From: an uncultured Bacteroidales bacterium
GTDB lineage: Bacteria; Bacteroidota; Bacteroidia; Bacteroidales; UBA932
NCBI GenBank assembly: GCA_947305645.1
Contig: CAMZEC010000021.1
Coordinates: 1 to 35,682 of the forward strand
Length of the DNA: 35,682 nucleotides
Direction of reading: 5' to 3'
The stretch's first letter is position 1; each line of letters opens with the position of its first letter. Below are positions 30,992 to 35,682 of the stretch, in pieces. The position numbers were made by a program, and so were the translations under genes. The notes under the pieces were generated by a model that saw only the letters and a program-made list of their open reading frames with translations, did not search any database and was not told the origin of the DNA.

Positions 30992-31479
30992 AAGAAAGCG
31001 TACTTGATTATAAGCCAGGCCATTACGCCTGAGCATACGAGTTTGAGGCCGGTGCCGAGGATAAAGCCGAGAAAGGCTCCCGCGCCGGCCTTGAATGCTG
31101 CCCAGACGCCTTTGTCGTTAACCATAAGTTCTCCTATGAACGCACCGAGGAGAGCGCCCATTACCACCCCGACAGGTGTAAAGAACATACCGGCAAAAAG
31201 GCCGATCAAGGCTCCGGTAGAGGCCGCTTTATGCCCTCCGGCCATGCGGGTCATGCCGGAAGGAATTATATAGTCCAGAATCGACACTATTACCGTAATC
31301 CCCAACCATACAAGAAGTATAGTGGTGCTCATAGGGTCCTCTACCGCCCCGGCCTTGTTGGCCAGATACACCAGAAGCATTCCTATCCAGCTCAGCGGAG
31401 GCCCGGGAAGGCCTGGAACTATGCTGCCGATAATGCCGACTATGGCCAGCAGAATCGCAAATACAATCAAAACTACCAT
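30988..31479 (-). CDS. DUF456-family small membrane protein
   Basis: 163 residues from ATG 31477-31479. Several Gly-rich hydrophobic segments: LLAIVGIIGSIVPGLPGPPL near the start, GGHKAASTGALIGLFAGMFF, and GVVMGALLGAFIGEL, the typical DUF456 pattern of two related halves. Function unknown. The frame continues to 31518 but the shorter start matches the family and leaves room for the divergent promoter. Confidence 0.87.
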   Translation of the reverse strand: MVVLIVFAILLAIVGIIGSIVPGLPGPPLSWIGMLLVYLANKAGAVEDPMSTTILLVWLGITVIVSILDYIIPSGMTRMAGGHKAASTGALIGLFAGMFFTPVGVVMGALLGAFIGELMVNDKGVWAAFKAGAGAFLGFILGTGLKLVCSGVMAWLIIKYAFF

Positions 31480-31503
31480 GCTGCGAAAATAGCAATTAAT
31501 TAC

Positions 31504-31511
31504 TATTTTTG
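31504..31511 (+). promoter_or_regulatory. -7 box for the FAD oxidoreductase operon
   Basis: TATTTTTG, 17 bases before the ATG at 31529; the minus strand has TATTTTCG nearby, a possible weak box for the DUF456 gene. Confidence 0.55.
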
Positions 31512-31528
31512 TACGCATTTATACTCAA

Positions 31529-32839
31529 ATGAAGAAGCTTTCCATACAAGTAGAAGCCACCGTGGCCGGCAGCTACGACGTTGTGGTCTGCGGTGGAGGC
31601 CCCGCCGGTTTCATAGCGGCAATTGCCGCTGCACGCAGCAGTGCTCGCACGGCCCTGGTAGAGCAATACGGATTCCTCGGCGGCATGGCAACCGCAGGCA
31701 TTGTGGCTCCCCTGAGCGTCTTTACATACAACGGGAAGAAAGTCATCGGCGGCATCCCGTGGGAATTCTGCGAGCGCCTCCAGGAGATGGGCGGCGGGCT
31801 GATAGAGAAGCCTCTTGGCAACGTAGCCTTCGAACCCGAACTCTACAAGCTTTGCTGCCAGCGTATGGTGCTTGAGGCCGGAGTAGACCTGTACATGCAT
31901 TCGTACCTCAGCGGCTGCAAATGCAGCGACGGACATATCGAGGCCATCTTCATCGACAACAAAAACGGCACCGAAGCACTTGAGGGGCGTGTTTTCATCG
32001 ACTGCACCGGAGATGCAGACCTTGCCTGGCATGCCAACGTGCCCATGCAGCCCGACGAGGGGCGGCCGTTGCAACCGTTGTCGACCTACTTCGTGCTGAG
32101 CGGAGTGGATACTTCAACTCCACGTATGCAGGTGGCGATGCATCACAACCGTCAGGGCGTCAACTGCCACTGCGAAGAGATACGCAACGAGCTGCTGGCC
32201 CACCGTGAGGAATGGGGTATCCCCGAATTCGGCGGGCCGTGGTTCTGCACCACCCTGCAACCGGGAGTCGTTACGGTAAACATGACGCGCACCGCCGCTG
32301 ACGCAACGGACAACCGCGAATACACCCGCGCCGAATGCGAGCTTCGCGAGCAGGTGTTCCGCATGGCAGCCGTGCTGCGGGAGCATTTCGAAGAATTCCG
32401 CAACTGCTATGTAAGTGCTGTGGCCGTACAAGCGGGGGTTCGTGAGACGCGGCGCATACTTGGCGCGCATACTATTACTGGCGAGGAGTACGTGAACGCC
32501 TTCCGCTACCCGGACAGCGTATCCCGTGGAGCCCATCCTATAGACATCCATGTAGCCCACGGAGCATCACAGAACGTAACCTTCCTGAAAACACCCGCTT
32601 TCGTACCCTATCGGGCCCTGTACGCTCCGGACTTCGGCAACTTGCTGGTCGCAGGCCGCTGCATCTCCGCCGACAAGACGGCTTTCGCCTCGCTGCGCGT
32701 GCAGGCATCGTGCATGGGAACCGGACAGGCCGCCGGAGTCGCAGCAGCGATGGCCGCAAGCACGGGCTCTGCCGTTTCCGGCATAGACATTTCTAATCTG
32801 GTCGAACGGCTTATCCGTTTCGGTGCATGCATCGACTGA
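31529..32839 (+). CDS. FAD-dependent oxidoreductase (FAD_oxidored, PF12831-type)
   Basis: 436 residues. Dinucleotide-binding start YDVVVCGGGPAGFIAA (GGGPAG at 22-27), then LVEQYGFLGGMATAGIVAPL, VFIDCTGDADLAWHA, and the C-terminal FAD loop NLLVAGRCISADKTAFASLR. This matches flavoproteins often found in Bacteroidota polysaccharide and organic-acid gene clusters; the substrate is unknown. No signal peptide. It is the first gene of an operon with an SSS symporter (4-base gap) and a secreted protein, which suggests import and oxidation of a small organic solute. Confidence 0.88.
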   Translation: MKKLSIQVEATVAGSYDVVVCGGGPAGFIAAIAAARSSARTALVEQYGFLGGMATAGIVAPLSVFTYNGKKVIGGIPWEFCERLQEMGGGLIEKPLGNVAFEPELYKLCCQRMVLEAGVDLYMHSYLSGCKCSDGHIEAIFIDNKNGTEALEGRVFIDCTGDADLAWHANVPMQPDEGRPLQPLSTYFVLSGVDTSTPRMQVAMHHNRQGVNCHCEEIRNELLAHREEWGIPEFGGPWFCTTLQPGVVTVNMTRTAADATDNREYTRAECELREQVFRMAAVLREHFEEFRNCYVSAVAVQAGVRETRRILGAHTITGEEYVNAFRYPDSVSRGAHPIDIHVAHGASQNVTFLKTPAFVPYRALYAPDFGNLLVAGRCISADKTAFASLRVQASCMGTGQAAGVAAAMAASTGSAVSGIDISNLVERLIRFGACID

Positions 32840-32843
32840 CGGT

Positions 32844-34613
32844 ATGGGAACCCTCGACTTAATCATACTACTTCTGTATTTTGCCGGGCTGGTGGCGGTG
32901 AGCCTGATGATGAGCCGCCGCATCAAGAACTCGGAAGATATGTTCATCGCCGGGCGCAACTCGTCCTGGTGGCTCTCCGGCGTATCGTCGTACATGACAA
33001 TCTTCTCCGCCAGCACCTTCGTGGTCTGGGGAGGAGTAGCGTACAAGTCGGGCCTGGTGGCGGTTGTGGTGGCGATGTGCCTCGGCATTTCATCGCTCAT
33101 CACGGGAAAATGGATTTCCGGCAAATGGCGCAAGCTTCGCATCAAGTCGCCTGGTGAGTATCTTACCGTGCGCTTCGGTCACAAGACCCTCCGTTTCTAT
33201 ACCATAGCAGGAATCGTGGGGCGCGGCGTGCATACGGCAGTCGCCCTGTATGCTGTTGCCGTGGTCATGTGCGCCCTGATTCAGGTGCCGGACGGCAGCA
33301 TACTGGCCTCAACAGGGCATCCCGGCGATTCGGCACCTGGCTGCCTGAGCATCTGGTGGGCCCTGGCCATCTTGGGCGCCATTACGCTTATTTACACCAT
33401 CGCAGGCGGCTTCCTGGCCGTACTGATGACCGATGTGATACAGTTCGGCGTCCTGCTGAGCGTAGTGTTGTTCATGGTCCCCCTGTCGTTCCATGCCGTA
33501 GGCGGAGTCGGCATTTTCGTAGAGAAAGCGGGAGCTATACCGGGCTTCTTCTCCGGCACATCCCCTACCTACACATGGTTCTGGCTAGTGCTCTGGATGT
33601 TCCTGCATGTAGCCATGATTGGCGGCGACTGGCCGTTTGTCCAGCGTTACATCAGCGTGCCGACGGTAAAAGACGCCAGGAAGAGCAACTATCTGATTGG
33701 AGTGCTCTATCTGCTTACTCCGCTTATCTGGTACCTGCCTACGATGATTTACCGGGTGCTTAACCCCGGCCCGGGAATGGATGTTGATCCCTCAGCAATG
33801 ACGCGCCTTGGCGAAGGCGCCTACGTTGGGATGAGCAAGATGGTGCTGATGAGCGGAATGCTGGGAATGATGCTTGCCGCTATGCTTTCCGCCACCCTGA
33901 GCAATGTTTCCGGCACTTTGAACGTGTATGCCAACGTGTACACATACGAGATCTGGGGGCGCAGCAAGGCGGGTGAAGGGGCGAACGAGAAGCAGCGAAT
34001 ACGCGCCGGAAGGGTGTTTACGCTGGTTTTCGGGCTTGTGATTCTGGGCATCGCCATGCTGGTGCCTCTTGCCGGAGGAGCGGAGAAAGTGGTTGTGACT
34101 ATACTTACCATGGTTCTGTGCCCTTTGTATATTCCGTCCATCTGGGGCCTGTTCTCAAAACGGCTTAGCGGAGGAAGGCTTATCCGGGCTATGATAGTTT
34201 CCTGGGTACTTGGCTTCAGCGCCAAGTTCCTGGTTCCTGCAGATGTTATTAGCCCCAGCCTCATCGAATCCATTTCCGGCTGTGTGATTCCTGTGGCTAT
34301 TCTGGCCGTTATGGAGCTTTGGTGCAAGGCCAGGGGTATCACCAATCGGGGGCACGACGCCCTGCAGGAGTATCTGGATCCTTCTGCCGAGGTGGAACCG
34401 GGGCCGAAGGTCAAAGAAGCTACACGCCAGTATTCTTTCCTGGCTATCAACTGCTTTTGCTTTACGCTGGGGGCCATTGCCCTGCTGCTTATCGGCCTTT
34501 TACTGGCCGGCGACCCCAAGACGCTGGCAGTCAAGAATATAGTTTTTGCATTCCTTGAAGGTATAGCCGTTTTCGTTGGAGGCTATTTAACATACAGACT
34601 TATAAGAAAATGA
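32844..34613 (+). CDS. Sodium:solute symporter (SSS/SLC5 family)
   Basis: 589 residues from ATG 32844, about 13 membrane helices. Family features: FIAGRNSSWWLSGVS, AGGFLAVLMTDVIQFGVLL, MIGGDWPFVQRYISV, and LAAMLSATLSNVSGTLNV. An upstream in-frame ATG at 32823 lies inside the preceding gene. SSS members carry sugars, sialic acids, amino acids or organic acids with Na+; the substrate may be the one handled by the upstream flavoprotein. The stop overlaps the next start by ATGA. Confidence 0.92.
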   Translation: MGTLDLIILLLYFAGLVAVSLMMSRRIKNSEDMFIAGRNSSWWLSGVSSYMTIFSASTFVVWGGVAYKSGLVAVVVAMCLGISSLITGKWISGKWRKLRIKSPGEYLTVRFGHKTLRFYTIAGIVGRGVHTAVALYAVAVVMCALIQVPDGSILASTGHPGDSAPGCLSIWWALAILGAITLIYTIAGGFLAVLMTDVIQFGVLLSVVLFMVPLSFHAVGGVGIFVEKAGAIPGFFSGTSPTYTWFWLVLWMFLHVAMIGGDWPFVQRYISVPTVKDARKSNYLIGVLYLLTPLIWYLPTMIYRVLNPGPGMDVDPSAMTRLGEGAYVGMSKMVLMSGMLGMMLAAMLSATLSNVSGTLNVYANVYTYEIWGRSKAGEGANEKQRIRAGRVFTLVFGLVILGIAMLVPLAGGAEKVVVTILTMVLCPLYIPSIWGLFSKRLSGGRLIRAMIVSWVLGFSAKFLVPADVISPSLIESISGCVIPVAILAVMELWCKARGITNRGHDALQEYLDPSAEVEPGPKVKEATRQYSFLAINCFCFTLGAIALLLIGLLLAGDPKTLAVKNIVFAFLEGIAVFVGGYLTYRLIRK

Positions 34614-35560
34614 GAAGAATAATACTGTTACTGAGTTTGGCGATAGGGGTGAGCGCAGCAGCGCAGTCGTTCGGCGGACTCCAGCTGGAACCTGAGTGCT
34701 CCGAATTCATCGTAAAACAGGGTCGGGGACGCGCCCAGCAGGGCCTGGAGATGTACAAGCGTTACATCTTCTCGTTGGAAGACGGAGGCCATGTGAACGT
34801 GTACGACTTCAAGAATGCCGACGGAAAGCCCATAGCAGGCTTCGAGCTGGCGTCATCATGCCCGGACAACCATGCAAACAACGCGGAGTTCGGGGTGGAG
34901 AAAAAGCGCGGAGCCTCTTTCCCTCTTATGTACATCTCCATAGGCAAGCCGGGAAGCGACCTGGACTGGACCTGTTTCGTAGAGAGCATCACCCGCCGCG
35001 GCAAGCGTTTCAGCAGTGAGCTGGTGCAGACCATCACCCTGGATATCAGCGGCTTTGCAGCAAAGGGCTACGAGCCGGTTTTCGGAGCGCCGAGCTGGCT
35101 GATAGACAGCGAGCGCAAGGCACTCTGGGTATTCTCCGCACATCAGCGTACTACCCCCAAGGTCACCTTGCGGGCGGAGGACAACTTCTATATAGCATAC
35201 CGGTTCCGCATTCCGGCGCTGTCCGAGGGGGCCTCTGTCACTCTGACCGTAGATGACCTGCAGCAGCAGGTAATCTTCCCCTTCGAAACATGGTTCACTC
35301 AGGCAGGTTGCATGTACGACGGAAAGATATTTTATTGCTTCGGAGTAGGTAAGTTAGACCCCGAAAACCGCCCCTCACGCATTCGGGTGTACGATACCGA
35401 CTCCGGCACCATCATCGCCAAATACAATCTCAACGAAGAAATACCCTACGAGATGGAAGACCTGGTTATCCGAGACGGCTGGATTTATGTAAACACCAAC
35501 ACCAGCCCCAGCCGGGGCCAGGGAGACCCGGTTATTTACAAACTTTCCATGCCGCGCTAA
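34610..35560 (+). CDS. Secreted protein of unknown function, beta-propeller-like
   Basis: 316 residues with signal peptide (cleavage near VSAAAQ). Repeated short beta units end the protein: AGCMYDGKIFYCFGVG, SRIRVYDTDSGTIIAKYNL, MEDLVIRDGWIYVNTNT, each like a propeller blade with a D-G-x-I-(Y/F) turn. No family recognised. Overlaps the symporter stop (ATGA), so it belongs to the same operon and may bind or process the transported solute outside the inner membrane. Confidence 0.75.
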   Translation: MRRIILLLSLAIGVSAAAQSFGGLQLEPECSEFIVKQGRGRAQQGLEMYKRYIFSLEDGGHVNVYDFKNADGKPIAGFELASSCPDNHANNAEFGVEKKRGASFPLMYISIGKPGSDLDWTCFVESITRRGKRFSSELVQTITLDISGFAAKGYEPVFGAPSWLIDSERKALWVFSAHQRTTPKVTLRAEDNFYIAYRFRIPALSEGASVTLTVDDLQQQVIFPFETWFTQAGCMYDGKIFYCFGVGKLDPENRPSRIRVYDTDSGTIIAKYNLNEEIPYEMEDLVIRDGWIYVNTNTSPSRGQGDPVIYKLSMPR

Positions 35561-35566
35561 ATTTTG

Positions 35567-35598
35567 TTTGGCGGTGTAAAAATAATTTTTTACCTTTG
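35567..35598 (+). promoter_or_regulatory. Promoter for tRNA-Glu
   Basis: TTTG (35567-35570), 20 bases, TACCTTTG (35591-35598). The leader before the tRNA is about 30 bases with an ATTCC/GGAAT pair. Confidence 0.8.
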
Positions 35599-35635
35599 CA
35601 GTCCCTATTCCGTGAAGTCGGGTGGGAATGAGTTT

Positions 35636-35682
35636 GGTGGGTTCGTATAACGGCTAGTACTCAAGATTTTCATTCTTGCAAT
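35636..35682 (+). tRNA. tRNA-Glu (anticodon TTC), cut by window edge
   Basis: 5' acceptor GGTGGGT (35636-35642), D arm GTAT...GTAC, anticodon arm CAAGA-TTTTCAT-TCTTG with TTC. The variable loop, T arm and 3' acceptor lie beyond the window. Confidence 0.88.

Overview
The window reads as a chromosome segment of an uncultured or gut-type Bacteroidales bacterium (Bacteroidota). The case rests on many promoters of the Bacteroidota form TTG-N19/20-TAnnTTTG, short or absent leaders, weak Shine-Dalgarno signals, and families typical of the order: DUF4922-SpoIID fusion, CCDC81-type HU protein, DUF6515, DUF1343/NamZ, M49 peptidase with HECLGH, and lipoproteins with an early lipobox.

Layout. (1) 1-1024: the 5' part of pnp and rpsO, both minus strand. 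(2) 1153-1929: a lone S1/P1-type secreted nuclease. (3) 11868 down to 1933: one tightly packed minus-strand run of eight genes (HU-like membrane protein, Nudix hydrolase, DUF4922-SpoIID, AmpG-like permease, NamZ muramidase, DUF6515 protein, MurI, M49 dipeptidyl peptidase). Its logic is murein turnover and salvage: hydrolysis outside the inner membrane, muropeptide import, D-Glu supply and peptide trimming. The DUF4922-SpoIID gene carries an in-frame 141-bp palindrome-rich insertion. (4) 11964-19947: tRNA-Asn(GTT) with an A+T-richer integrated element of about 7.9 kb inserted at its 3' end. The element carries a large serine integrase, a second serine recombinase, a DUF2693-like protein, an eight-repeat GIY-YIG protein, a possible Rep protein, several very small genes, a hairpin-dense non-coding segment with a candidate small RNA, and a secreted protein of unknown function. 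An 11-bp repeat marks both ends. The 3' end of the integrase gene is left behind at the far end of the element, and the integrated copy reads instead into antisense tRNA. The tRNA's likely native terminator lies beyond the far end. (5) 19949-35560: chromosomal genes again. These are an esterase; a queuosine cluster (a probable preQ1-I riboswitch before a YhhQ-type transporter and QueF); a CBM9-like protein with a second NamZ paralogue; a minus-strand lipoprotein-thioesterase-CDF exporter run; YitT; a lipoprotein histidine phosphatase with a GH31 glucosidase; DUF456; and an FAD oxidoreductase, sodium:solute symporter and secreted protein operon. (6) 35567-35682: a promoter and the first two thirds of tRNA-Glu(TTC).

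The two strongest observations are the integrase whose C-terminal tail is exchanged on integration, with a reconstructable attP/attB, and the palindromic element carried inside the SpoIID coding sequence. All function calls come from motif recognition; no search was run.
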